Translations under genes and position numbers: made by a program
Shown here: in pieces, positions 40,082-48,393 of the stretch
How the letters are laid out: each line of letters starts with the position of its first letter
Position numbering within the stretch: the first letter of the stretch is position 1
Notes under the pieces: generated by a model
The model's input: only the letters and a program-made list of their open reading frames with translations
Told to the model about the DNA's origin: nothing
Database searches by the model: none
Assembly (NCBI GenBank): GCA_030038275.1
Contig: JASHPG010000240.1
Location: 1 to 48,478 of the forward strand
DNA length: 48,478 nt
Reading direction: 5' to 3'
Source: Candidatus Acidiferrales bacterium
GTDB lineage: Bacteria > Acidobacteriota > Terriglobia > Acidiferrales > UBA7541

Positions 40082-41815
40082 ATGCGCCTGAGCCGCCTCT
40101 CTGGAAGCATTGTGGCCGCCTGCCTGCTTTTCGCGGCAATCGCTGCGGCCACACTCGCGCAATCGGCCGGCAAAGCCACTCCCAATGAGCTCGGCACTCC
40201 TGGAGGCACTCTCACCATCGCTCTCCGCTCCGAGCCTAAAACTCTCAATCCCGCGTTCGCCGCTGATCAGTCTTCGCAGGACGTGATCTACTGCATGAAC
40301 GCGGACCTGATCCACATCAATCGCGAGTCCCAGCGCACCGAGCCAGACCTCGCCGAATCCTGGACCGTTTCGCGCGACGGAAAGATCTACACGCTGCATC
40401 TTCGCCGCGGCGTTCGCTTCTCCGATGGCCAGCCTTTTACGGCAGACGACGTTATCTTCAGTTTTCGCGTGTATCTCGATGCGAAAATCGATTCGCCGCA
40501 GCGCGACCTCCTGATTATCGGCGGCAAGCCGATTTCAGTGGAAAAGATCGACGCCTACACCGTGCGCTTCATCCTGCCGCAGCGGTATGCCGCGGCCGAG
40601 CGCCTTTTCGATGGTTTCCCGATTCTTCCGCGCCACCTGCTTCAGAACGCCTACGCCGAAAGCAGTTTTTCGAAAGCCTGGGCCGTCTCCGCCTCGCCTA
40701 GCCAATTCGCCGGTCTTGGCCCCTTTCGCCTTGCCGAATACGTTCCCGGCCAACGCATCGTGCTGGAGCGCAATCCGTATTACTGGAAGCGCGATGCTGC
40801 TGGAAAGCAGCTTCCCTATCTCGACAAACTCGTCTTTCTCTTCGTCCCGAGCGAAGACGCCCAGGTGATTCGCTTTCTCTCCGGCGATACGGACGTCCTC
40901 GATCGCTTCAGCTCTGAAAACTATTCCGTACTCAAGGCGCGCGAATCCGCGAAGCGGTTCCACATGGACGATCTCGGCGCAAGCCTCGAATACAACTTTC
41001 TCTTTTTCAATCTCAATGACCTCGCCGGCAAGAATCTGCCGCAAATTGCCGCGAAGCAGGCTTGGTTCGCCGATGTGCGTTTCCGACAAGCTGTTTCCTC
41101 CGCCATCGACCGCGCCGCCATCGTTCGCCTGGTCTATCAGGGCCGCGCCAGCGCACTCGCCGCGCAAGTCACGCCCGGAAACAAACTCTGGCTCGATCCG
41201 GCAATCAAGCCCGCGAGCCACTCCGTCCAGCACGCGCGCGATCTGCTGAAAGCCGCTGGATTTTCCTGGCGCGCGGACGGCTCTCTGGTTGATCGAGGCG
41301 GCGGACCAGTGGAGTTTTCGATTCTCACCAGTTCCTCGAACGCCCAGCGCGCGAAAATCGCGACCCTAATCCAAAGCGACCTCAGCGCGCTCGGTATGAA
41401 CGTTCATGTCGTCACGCTCGATTTCAGCGCCATGGCCGATCGTTTGCTGAACTCCTTTGATTACGAAGCCGCCATCATGGGCCTGGCTGACGGCGATGCC
41501 GACCCCAACACGGAAATGAATATCTGGCCGTCAAGCGGCGGCATGCACATCTGGCATTTGAACGAACAGCGCGCCGTCACGCCATGGGAGGCCGAACTGG
41601 ACCGGCTTATGAACCAGCAGCTCGTCACGCTCGATTATCCCAAGCGGCGCCAGTTGTACGACCGGGTCCAGCAGATTGTGGCCAACCAACTTCCAATCAT
41701 CTGCCTTGCGAGTCCCGATGTTCTCGTTGCCGCGAAGGATCGCGTTGGAAACTTCAGCCCCGCGATCCTCGAACCCTACGTTCTCTGGAATGTGGACCGC
41801 CTCTATGTCCGCTGA
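40082..41815 (+). CDS. extracellular peptide-binding protein (SBP family 5)
   Basis: Periplasmic solute-binding protein of 577 residues. A signal peptide spans about residues 1-27 (IVAACLLFAAIAAATLAQSA) with no lipobox. The family 5 core GGTLTIALRSEPKTLNP, LAESWTVSRDGKIYTLHLRRGVRFSDGQPFTADDVIFSF and FRQAVSSAIDR is clear. It should deliver peptides (or nickel/glycoside-type ligands; family specificity is broad) to the permeases encoded just upstream. Its last 11 bases overlap the sigma-factor gene, linking transport to the regulatory cluster. Confidence 0.93.
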   Translation: MRLSRLSGSIVAACLLFAAIAAATLAQSAGKATPNELGTPGGTLTIALRSEPKTLNPAFAADQSSQDVIYCMNADLIHINRESQRTEPDLAESWTVSRDGKIYTLHLRRGVRFSDGQPFTADDVIFSFRVYLDAKIDSPQRDLLIIGGKPISVEKIDAYTVRFILPQRYAAAERLFDGFPILPRHLLQNAYAESSFSKAWAVSASPSQFAGLGPFRLAEYVPGQRIVLERNPYYWKRDAAGKQLPYLDKLVFLFVPSEDAQVIRFLSGDTDVLDRFSSENYSVLKARESAKRFHMDDLGASLEYNFLFFNLNDLAGKNLPQIAAKQAWFADVRFRQAVSSAIDRAAIVRLVYQGRASALAAQVTPGNKLWLDPAIKPASHSVQHARDLLKAAGFSWRADGSLVDRGGGPVEFSILTSSSNAQRAKIATLIQSDLSALGMNVHVVTLDFSAMADRLLNSFDYEAAIMGLADGDADPNTEMNIWPSSGGMHIWHLNEQRAVTPWEAELDRLMNQQLVTLDYPKRRQLYDRVQQIVANQLPIICLASPDVLVAAKDRVGNFSPAILEPYVLWNVDRLYVR

Positions 41816-42401
41816 CACAACCACCGCACTGGCCGAGCCGAACGCGGCGCCGGTGCGCGACGACGCGGCGCTCGTTCGCGAGTGCCTGAGCGGCAGCGAG
41901 TCCGCCTGGTCCGCGTTGATCGACAAATACAAAAACCTCATCTATTCGATTCCCATCAAGTACGGTCTCTCGCCCGACGACGCTAGCGACATTTTTCAAG
42001 CCGTCTGCCTGGAAATGCTTGCGGAGCTTCCCAAGCTGCGCAAACCGAAGGCGCTGCCGAAGTGGATCATCCAGATCGCCGTTCACAGATGTTTTCATCA
42101 CAAGCGGCAGCTCCAGCGTGTTTCCACCGCCGGTACCGCTGAGGATTTTCCCGAGCAGAGCACGTCTCCGGCCGCCGAAAACATCCTGCGTGAAGCGGAA
42201 CAGGAACAGGGATTCCGCGATGCGATCGCGAGCCTGCCGCCGCGCTGCCGCCAGCTCGTCCACATGCTGTTTTTCGAGGAGCCGGCGCGTCCTTATCAGG
42301 AAATCGCTTCCCAGCTCGGCCTCGCGCCAGGCTCCATCGGCTTCATTCGGCAGCGCTGCCTGGATAAGCTGCGCGACAAGCTGGAGCAGGCGGGTTTCTA
42401 G
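41805..42401 (+). CDS. ECF-type RNA polymerase sigma factor
   Basis: Sigma-70-family factor of 198 residues with region 2 (about 20-95: VRECLSGSESAWSALIDKYKNL, DDASDIFQAVCLEML, KPKALPKWIIQIAVHRC) and region 4 (about 135-195: SLPPRCRQLVHMLFF, PYQEIASQLGLAPGSIGFIRQRCLDKL). No region 3 is present, as in ECF factors. The chosen ATG at 41805 lies inside the end of the binding-protein gene; an earlier in-frame ATG at 41676 would add a tail lying wholly in that gene. Its stop overlaps the CHAT gene start (TAGTG). The Zn-finger protein at 45399 is the likely anti-sigma. Confidence 0.9.
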   Translation: MSADTTTALAEPNAAPVRDDAALVRECLSGSESAWSALIDKYKNLIYSIPIKYGLSPDDASDIFQAVCLEMLAELPKLRKPKALPKWIIQIAVHRCFHHKRQLQRVSTAGTAEDFPEQSTSPAAENILREAEQEQGFRDAIASLPPRCRQLVHMLFFEEPARPYQEIASQLGLAPGSIGFIRQRCLDKLRDKLEQAGF

Positions 42402-45271
42402 TGCGCGCCGCCGTTAAAAAAAAGGCCCCCGTCTCCGCTGCGATTGTTCGCAAGCTCGGATCTCTGGCGGACGACGCCAGCCGTCAACAATTTCTGAAAA
42501 CCCGCCCGGACCTCTTTCGAAAAGCCGTCGCTCTTCATTTGAATGACGTGGTGCGCGCGCAACTCCGCGCGGATACCCAACAGGCGCTTTCCCTCGCTGA
42601 AGCCGCCGTCGCCATCTCTCGCCGGGTACGCAGCCAGGAAACCCTGGCCCTTTGCTTGCGCTCGAAGGCCAACGCCCTCTATATGCTCGGGGAAAACAAG
42701 GCGGCCCTCGAGTTTCATGCCGAAGCACTCGGCGTATTTCGGCAGATCGGCGACGCCCGGGAACAGGCGCGCACGCTTATCCCCACGATCCAGCCCTTGA
42801 TCCTGCTCGGCGAATATCAGCGCGCGTTCGATACCGCCGCTGAGGCAAAAACCATTCTGGAACGAATTGGCGACGCACAACGCCTCGGTCACCTGGAAAT
42901 CAACGTCGGAAACATATTCCACCGCCAGGACCGCTTCGAAGAGGCGCTGGCCTGCTACCAGCGCGCCTATGAGTCCCTGTTGCAGTTTCGGGATTCGGAG
43001 GGCCTTGCCGTGGCGCTCTACAATATGGCCGTCTGCCTGATCTCGTTGAACGACTTTCCTCGCGCCCTCGCTTCGTATCAGCGCGCCCGCGACATGTGCG
43101 TGCAGCGCGGAATGACGCTTCTCGTCACTCAAGCTGACTACAACATCGCCTATCTCTATTACCTACGCGGCGAGTACAGCCGCGCGATCGAGATGCTCCG
43201 CGCCACGCGCGAGACTTCCGAGCAAAATGGCGATGCCCACATCCTCGCGCTTTGCTATCTGGACCTCTCGGACATCTATATCGAGCTGAATCTCAGCGCC
43301 GAGGCTCGCGAGGTGGCGCACGAAGGATGGGAACGCTTCCGCAAGCTCGGCATGGGCTATGAAGAAGCCAAATGCCAGGCCAATGAAGCCTTGGCGCTAA
43401 GCCAGACCGGCAAAGCCATTCATGCGCTCGAATTGTTCGACCGCGCGCGCGCTAAATTCGTCCAGGAAAACAATCTCGTTTGGCCCTGGCTGATCGATCT
43501 CTATCGGGCGCTCGTCCTTTTCAACGAAGGCCGCTATTTTGAGTCGCGCCGCTTCTGCGAGCAGGCCGCCAAATTCTTCGACTCCTCGTTTCTGCCCAAC
43601 AAAGCGGTTTTGTGCCACCTCCTTCTCGCGCGCCTCTCATTTCGCACAGGAGATCTCCCGGCGGCGAACGTCGAATGCGGCCGCGCCCTCGATTATCTCT
43701 GCTCCGTGGAGGCGCCATCGCCGCGCTTCCAGGCTGAGTTCCTTTCAGGTCAGATAGCCGAAGCCTCCGGAGCGCTCGACGAGGCTTATCGAAATTTTCA
43801 GCGCGCGCGAGAAGCGCTCGAAACCCTGCGCGGCGGCGTGCATGGCGACGATCTAAAAATCTCGTTCATGAAGAATCGCCTGGAAGTTTACGAATGCCTG
43901 GTGGACATTTGCACGCGGCAACGCCGGGGACGCGACGCCGCCGAAGAATCCTTCGGCTACATGGAAATGGCCAAATCCCGCAGCCTGGCCGAACTCCTCG
44001 TTCATCACGCGCAGACTTTGCCCGACGCGCCAAGCGGCCAGAGCGGACTGGTCCGCAAAATTCGCGAAATGCGCGAGGAATTGAACTGGTATTACCGCCG
44101 CATCGAGATCGAGCAACTGCAAACCGGGACTCCCTCGCCCGACCGTATCGAACAGCTGCGCCAAAAAGCCGCGGCGCACGAGAGCAATCTTCTCCGCGCC
44201 CTTCGCGAACTGCCGAAGTCCCAAAACGCCGGCGCCGACGTCGCTCCCGAATCCGTTGACGAAATTCGCGCGTCGCTGCCCGCGGACGCGGCCACGGTCG
44301 AGTACTTCAACGTCAAGGGACAATTCGTCGCCGCCGTTCTCACGCGCCGTTCGCTCGAAATCGTCCCGCTCACTCCCGCTTCACGGGTCATCAGCCTGAT
44401 GCGCATGCTCGAATTTCAGATTTCCAAGTTCCGGCTTGGCGCCGACTACACCCGGCAATTCCATGAGCCGCTATTGGAAGCGTCCAAGGCGCACCTCAGG
44501 AATTTGTACGCCGAAGTCTTTGCGCCACTGCGCTCGCACATCTCCGCCGCGCATCTTGTGATCGTTCCGCACGGCGTCCTGCACTACTTGCCCTTCCACG
44601 CGCTTCTCGATGGCGACCGCTATTTAATCGACGATTTCTCCGTGTCGTATGCGCCCAGCGCCACAACCTTCGCTCTCTGTCAGAAAAGTTCCAGCCACTC
44701 GGAAGGCCCGCCGCTGGTGATGGGCATCCCCGACGATCGAGCTCCGTTTATCCTCGACGAAGTGCAAGCCGTCTCCAAGGTCTTGCCCGGCGCCACTCTG
44801 CTGATCGGATCCGAAGCCAACGATGCGAATCTGCGCGAGAAAGGTCTCCATAGCCGGGTGGTTCACATTGCTACGCACGGCTCGTTTCGCCGCGACAATC
44901 CAATGTTTTCCAGCATCCGCCTCGGCAACGGAAATCTCGCCCTCTACGATCTCTATCATCTGAGATTTGATTGCGAGTTGATTGCTTTGAGCGGTTGCGC
45001 CACTGGCCTCAACGTCGTTACTGCCGGCGACGAATTGCTCGGACTCGTCCGCGGCCTCCTCTTCGCCGGTGCCCGTTCGCTCCTGCTCTCGCTATGGGAC
45101 GTGCACGATCAGACCACCGCCGAGTTCATGACCTCGTTCTACGAACGCCTGGAATGCTCCCGTTCCAAAGCGGAGGCCTTGCGGAGTACCATGCTGGCCA
45201 TGCGGGGGCGCTATCCTCATCCCTACTATTGGGCTCCGTTTACCCTCACCGGCAAGATTTCCACCCGCTAA
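42401..45271 (+). CDS. TPR-CHAT caspase-like protease
   Basis: Protein of 956 residues with GTG start. The N-terminal two thirds (about 50-500) is a TPR array (ALYMLGENKAALEFHAEALGVF, LEINVGNIFHRQDRFEEALACYQRA, LYNMAVCLISLNDFPRALASYQRA, and others). A coiled coil (about 555-600) follows, then a C-terminal CHAT domain (about 660-950). The clan CD dyad is His826 in HIATHGSF and Cys866 in ALSGCATG, so it should be an active cysteine protease. TPRs would bind a trigger or substrate. TPR-CHAT is the architecture of the protease partner in type III-E CRISPR systems, where it releases a sigma regulator; no Cas gene is present here. Translation is coupled to the sigma factor by a 1-base overlap. Confidence 0.92.
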   Translation: MRAAVKKKAPVSAAIVRKLGSLADDASRQQFLKTRPDLFRKAVALHLNDVVRAQLRADTQQALSLAEAAVAISRRVRSQETLALCLRSKANALYMLGENKAALEFHAEALGVFRQIGDAREQARTLIPTIQPLILLGEYQRAFDTAAEAKTILERIGDAQRLGHLEINVGNIFHRQDRFEEALACYQRAYESLLQFRDSEGLAVALYNMAVCLISLNDFPRALASYQRARDMCVQRGMTLLVTQADYNIAYLYYLRGEYSRAIEMLRATRETSEQNGDAHILALCYLDLSDIYIELNLSAEAREVAHEGWERFRKLGMGYEEAKCQANEALALSQTGKAIHALELFDRARAKFVQENNLVWPWLIDLYRALVLFNEGRYFESRRFCEQAAKFFDSSFLPNKAVLCHLLLARLSFRTGDLPAANVECGRALDYLCSVEAPSPRFQAEFLSGQIAEASGALDEAYRNFQRAREALETLRGGVHGDDLKISFMKNRLEVYECLVDICTRQRRGRDAAEESFGYMEMAKSRSLAELLVHHAQTLPDAPSGQSGLVRKIREMREELNWYYRRIEIEQLQTGTPSPDRIEQLRQKAAAHESNLLRALRELPKSQNAGADVAPESVDEIRASLPADAATVEYFNVKGQFVAAVLTRRSLEIVPLTPASRVISLMRMLEFQISKFRLGADYTRQFHEPLLEASKAHLRNLYAEVFAPLRSHISAAHLVIVPHGVLHYLPFHALLDGDRYLIDDFSVSYAPSATTFALCQKSSSHSEGPPLVMGIPDDRAPFILDEVQAVSKVLPGATLLIGSEANDANLREKGLHSRVVHIATHGSFRRDNPMFSSIRLGNGNLALYDLYHLRFDCELIALSGCATGLNVVTAGDELLGLVRGLLFAGARSLLLSLWDVHDQTTAEFMTSFYERLECSRSKAEALRSTMLAMRGRYPHPYYWAPFTLTGKISTR

Positions 45272-45356
45272 CCAACCCTAAAAATACTTGCGGCAGCCTA
45301 TATTTTTCGGGGCCCTCGCTACCCTTATTGTCAGGCATGGATAATCGGTGCATTCC

Positions 45357-45375
45357 CAGCCCTTGGGAAGGGCTG
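45357..45375 (+). promoter_or_regulatory. hairpin in the leader of the anti-sigma-like gene
   Basis: Perfect 8-bp stem CAGCCCTT/AAGGGCTG with a 3-base loop, 13 bases before the AAGG ribosome site of the gene at 45399. No T-tract follows, so it is not a terminator. It could protect the 5' end or control translation. The 127-base gap also holds GATAAT (45340-45345) as a possible -10. Confidence 0.4.
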
Positions 45376-45398
45376 CGATCTGAATAAAAGGATGGGGG

Positions 45399-46091
45399 AT
45401 GAGAATGGGACATTTTTCGTCAGAGCAGTGGACCGATTTCGTTAGAAAGACGCTGAAGACAAAGGACATGCTTGAAATGCAGTCGCACCTCGAAACCGGC
45501 TGCCAGCAGTGCAAAAGCGATTACGCCGTCTGGAACCGCGTTACCAACGTGGCGTCCCGCGAACGCGGCTTCGAGCCGTCAGTATCCGCCGTAAAGATGG
45601 CCAAAGCCGCGATGGCGCTCCACGGGCGCCCGTCACGGATTCCCATCGCGAAGCTGCTCTTCGACAGCTTGAGCGCCCCGGCCCTCGCCGGTGTCCGCTC
45701 TTCGTCGGGTGCCGCTCACCAGATGCTCTACGGTTTCGACGATTACCGCGTCGATCTCCGCTTCGAGCCCAACTTGGATTCCGAACAGGCGCTGCTCGTC
45801 GGCCAAGTGCTGCACCCGAGCGCCGGTCAGGCCCTGGGGAAGATCGCCGTTTCCGTGATACGTGGCGGCCAGACTCTTGGCGCGGCCGAAACGAACGAAT
45901 TTGGCGAATTCCAGTTGGAATGCGATCTGGGCAGCCGCATTGAGTTGCAGCTCACCCTGCCCGACGGCGCGCTGGTGCGAGTACCAATGATTGAACCCAT
46001 CGCCACCGCCGCAGGCCCGCAATCGGTTGGCAATAAAAAGGTTACGCCAAGGCGGAAGATGCCTGGGAGAAGTACTAGGAAGAAGGTCTAG
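45399..46091 (+). CDS. putative zinc-finger anti-sigma factor with beta-sandwich domain
   Basis: Protein of 230 residues. The N-terminal domain (about 1-55) has HFSSEQWTDFVRKTL and His30-x4-Cys35-x2-Cys38 in SHLETGCQQC, with His5 upstream. This is close to the ZAS anti-sigma zinc motif (normally Hx3Cx2C). A linker with LLFDSLSAPALAGVRSSSG (about 85-107) joins it to a beta-rich C-terminal domain (about 115-200; LLVGQVLHPSAG, VSVIRGGQTLGAAETNEFGEFQLEC) like carboxypeptidase-regulatory sandwiches. The tail is very basic. No transmembrane segment is evident, so it is probably a soluble anti-sigma for the factor at 41805. AAGG lies seven bases before the ATG; an ATG at 45405 is also possible. Confidence 0.72.
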   Translation: MRMGHFSSEQWTDFVRKTLKTKDMLEMQSHLETGCQQCKSDYAVWNRVTNVASRERGFEPSVSAVKMAKAAMALHGRPSRIPIAKLLFDSLSAPALAGVRSSSGAAHQMLYGFDDYRVDLRFEPNLDSEQALLVGQVLHPSAGQALGKIAVSVIRGGQTLGAAETNEFGEFQLECDLGSRIELQLTLPDGALVRVPMIEPIATAAGPQSVGNKKVTPRRKMPGRSTRKKV

Positions 46092-46108
46092 TTCCAAGGG
46101 AGCTAAAA

Positions 46109-47623
46109 ATGTCCGTCCGTACCATAGAGCGAATCAGTCCCAAAGCCGAATCTGTCACTTCGTTAATACCCGCTGCTCGAAAGGATCGATCCGCCCTTAT
46201 GAAACGACTCGGCTGCCTCGTTGTTCTGCTTTCGATGTCTGCGGTATTCGGCGCTCGTCCCGCGCAAGCCCAAGGCCTCCTGGGCGGGTTGCTCGGGGGC
46301 GTCACCCAAACGCTTTCGAACACGGTGAACGGCGTCACGAACCTCGTCGGTGGGCTGCTCAGCCCTCCGCAGACAGTCATCGTGCGCACGAACCTCGGTC
46401 TCAAGGGGCTGCAAAATACCTGCGTGCAGAACGGCTGCACTGTGGTGCGAAATCTGGATGGCGCGGAAGGCCAGGTTTACCTGGTCCAGCCGCAGCAGGG
46501 ACTCTTGCCTGACATTCTTGCCGGCGTCTTGCGCCTGGTGACCGGCATCGTCGATGCCGAGCCGGACCAGCTCGTTATCATTCCGCCGAACACGAGTTCC
46601 GGAGCGGCCCAGACGACGATTCCGTCCTATCTCTACAATCAGACGCCGGTGAATTATTTCGGCAGCACCGTATGGAATGGCTACGTCACTCAGCCGGCGG
46701 CATCGATTATCCAGGTCGGACCGGCGCAAAGCGCGTTCCACGTTACCGGCTCCGCGATCGTTGCTGACATCGACACGGGAGTTGACCCCAATCATCCAGC
46801 GCTGAAGCCATTCCTGCTCCAGGGGTACGATTTCACGCGCAACCAGCCTGGTGCTTCGGAACTCACCGATCTGAATGGCGCAACCGGCGAGGGTTGCAGT
46901 TCGTGCCAACCGGCATTCGTGGATCAGCACACAGCAGCCATGCTCGATCAGCACACCGCCGCTATGCTTGACCAGCACACTGCCGCCATGCTCGATGGTT
47001 CACCATACTCCGATTTTGGCCACGGCACGGAAGTGCTCGGCATGGTCCACTTGGTTGCTCCGACGGCGCGCCTGCTGCCGCTCAAAGCGTTCAATGCAGA
47101 TGGCAGCGGCGATCTATCGAATATCCTGGCGGCGATCTATTACGCCGTTCAGAATCACGCCAACGTAATCAACATGAGCTTCGAGCTGTCTTCCAGCTCG
47201 ACCGAGCTGGCCGATGCGATCAATTACGCCAACGCGAACTCCGTGATTTGCGTCGCATCCGCCGGCAATGATGGCCAGGACGAGATGGTTTATCCCGCTG
47301 GACTGCCGGGCGTCATGGGAGTCGCCTCCACGAATGACTTCGATCAACGCTCAACGTGGTCCAACTACGGCGATCAGGTTGTCTGGGTCGCGGCGCCGGG
47401 CGAAAACATCGTCACCACCTATCCCTTCTCAACGTACTCGGTGACTTCGGGTACGTCGTTCACTTCACCGATGGTGGCCGGGACCGCTGCTCTCCTGCTC
47501 AATCTTCAGTCCAACCTCAGCCCGTCCGCTGTTGCGCAAGCGATTTCCAACGCGCAGTGGATTGGGCCCAACATGGGCTACGGAGAACTGAACGTTTTCT
47601 GGGCGTTAGCGTCGCTGCGGTAA
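46109..47623 (+). CDS. secreted subtilisin-like serine protease
   Basis: S8 peptidase, 504 residues. A hydrophobic signal segment runs about 33-52 (LGCLVVLLSMSAVFGARPAQA). It is followed by a Gly/Leu-rich stretch (GLLGGLLGG), a possible propeptide (about 90-175) and the catalytic domain. The triad is Asp222 (DIDTGVD), His305 (FGHGTE) and Ser450 (GTSFTSP), with the oxyanion Asn in SAGNDG. Asp and His are 83 residues apart, far more than in subtilisin; the extra loop has CSSC and three copies of DQHTAAML (272-295). The ATG at 46109 has a good ribosome site (AAGGGAG); an ATG at 46199 would give a conventional signal peptide. The gene lies 17 bases after the anti-sigma-like gene. Confidence 0.92.
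   Translation: MSVRTIERISPKAESVTSLIPAARKDRSALMKRLGCLVVLLSMSAVFGARPAQAQGLLGGLLGGVTQTLSNTVNGVTNLVGGLLSPPQTVIVRTNLGLKGLQNTCVQNGCTVVRNLDGAEGQVYLVQPQQGLLPDILAGVLRLVTGIVDAEPDQLVIIPPNTSSGAAQTTIPSYLYNQTPVNYFGSTVWNGYVTQPAASIIQVGPAQSAFHVTGSAIVADIDTGVDPNHPALKPFLLQGYDFTRNQPGASELTDLNGATGEGCSSCQPAFVDQHTAAMLDQHTAAMLDQHTAAMLDGSPYSDFGHGTEVLGMVHLVAPTARLLPLKAFNADGSGDLSNILAAIYYAVQNHANVINMSFELSSSSTELADAINYANANSVICVASAGNDGQDEMVYPAGLPGVMGVASTNDFDQRSTWSNYGDQVVWVAAPGENIVTTYPFSTYSVTSGTSFTSPMVAGTAALLLNLQSNLSPSAVAQAISNAQWIGPNMGYGELNVFWALASLR
46922..46993 (+). repeat. three 24-base codon repeats in subtilase gene
   Basis: Three tandem units each encode DQHTAAML. All base differences among the copies are synonymous (for example ACA/ACC/ACT for Thr, GCA/GCC and GCC/GCT for Ala). 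Confidence 0.95.
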
Positions 47624-47631
47624 AACTGAAA

Positions 47632-48393
47632 ATGAGCGCGATGCCGCACATTACGGAGATGGATTTCGGGCTGGCGCCTCACGGCGGGCTGGTGCTGCCG
47701 TTTAATTCGCCACCCCTTGGCCGGAGGTCGCAGCCCGAATCCTCTGCCAGTTCCAGCGGCGCCGCGCTCGAAATCAAAGCGGTGCAGGAGGAAATCTCGG
47801 CCCTTCGCAGCGCCGTCGTATGTTCGCTGAACCAATTGCTCGATCTAAAGGACCTCAATACAGGCGTTCACAGCACGCGGCTCGCGGAATGGGCTCTCCA
47901 CGTGGCTGGAGAGATTGGCCTCGACGAAGCTTCCTTCCCCGATATCGAAGTCGCCGCGCTGCTTCACGACATCGGCAAAGTCGGCATTCCCGACGCCATC
48001 CTCAACAAGACCGGCCGCCTGACCGATGAAGAATACGAGCTGATGAAGAAACATCCCGAATACGGCTGGATCGTGCTGCGGCGCATGCCGGGATTCGAGC
48101 GCGTCAGCCTGCTGATCCTTCACCACCACGAAAGCTTCGACGGCAAGGGCTATCCTGGCGGACTGGCGGGCGAGGAAATTCCCATCGGTTCGCGTATCGT
48201 TTCCGTGATCGACGCCTTCGACGCCATGGTTTCCTCGCGCCCCTACCGGCAGGGACTCCCGCTCGAGGAAGCCGCCCGCCGCTTGATTCAAGCGAGCGGC
48301 ACTCAGTTCGATCCCCGCGTCGTCGAGCGTTTCCTGCCACTCGCTCAAGCCGAATTGCCGTCGGTGCTTGCCGCCGTCGGTGCATCCGCCTAA
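47632..48393 (+). CDS. HD-GYP cyclic-di-GMP phosphodiesterase
   Basis: Protein of 253 residues from the ATG nine bases after the subtilase stop; the frame extends further upstream but inside that gene. A disordered N-terminus and short helix (about 40-65) precede an HD-GYP domain. LLHDIGKVGIPDAIL carries His112-Asp113. HHHESFDGKGYPGGLAGEEIPIGSRIVSVIDAFDAM gives the metal-binding His residues and the GYP motif. No receiver or other sensor domain is attached. It should hydrolyse c-di-GMP in the cytoplasm. It is last in the array, with no strong ribosome site, so it may be translated by coupling with the protease gene. The last 85 bases of the window show no feature. Confidence 0.9.
   Translation: MSAMPHITEMDFGLAPHGGLVLPFNSPPLGRRSQPESSASSSGAALEIKAVQEEISALRSAVVCSLNQLLDLKDLNTGVHSTRLAEWALHVAGEIGLDEASFPDIEVAALLHDIGKVGIPDAILNKTGRLTDEEYELMKKHPEYGWIVLRRMPGFERVSLLILHHHESFDGKGYPGGLAGEEIPIGSRIVSVIDAFDAMVSSRPYRQGLPLEEAARRLIQASGTQFDPRVVERFLPLAQAELPSVLAAVGASA

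Noticed and set aside
47356-47631. A longer N-terminus for the HD-GYP protein
   Set aside because: It lies wholly within the catalytic part of the subtilase gene in another phase.
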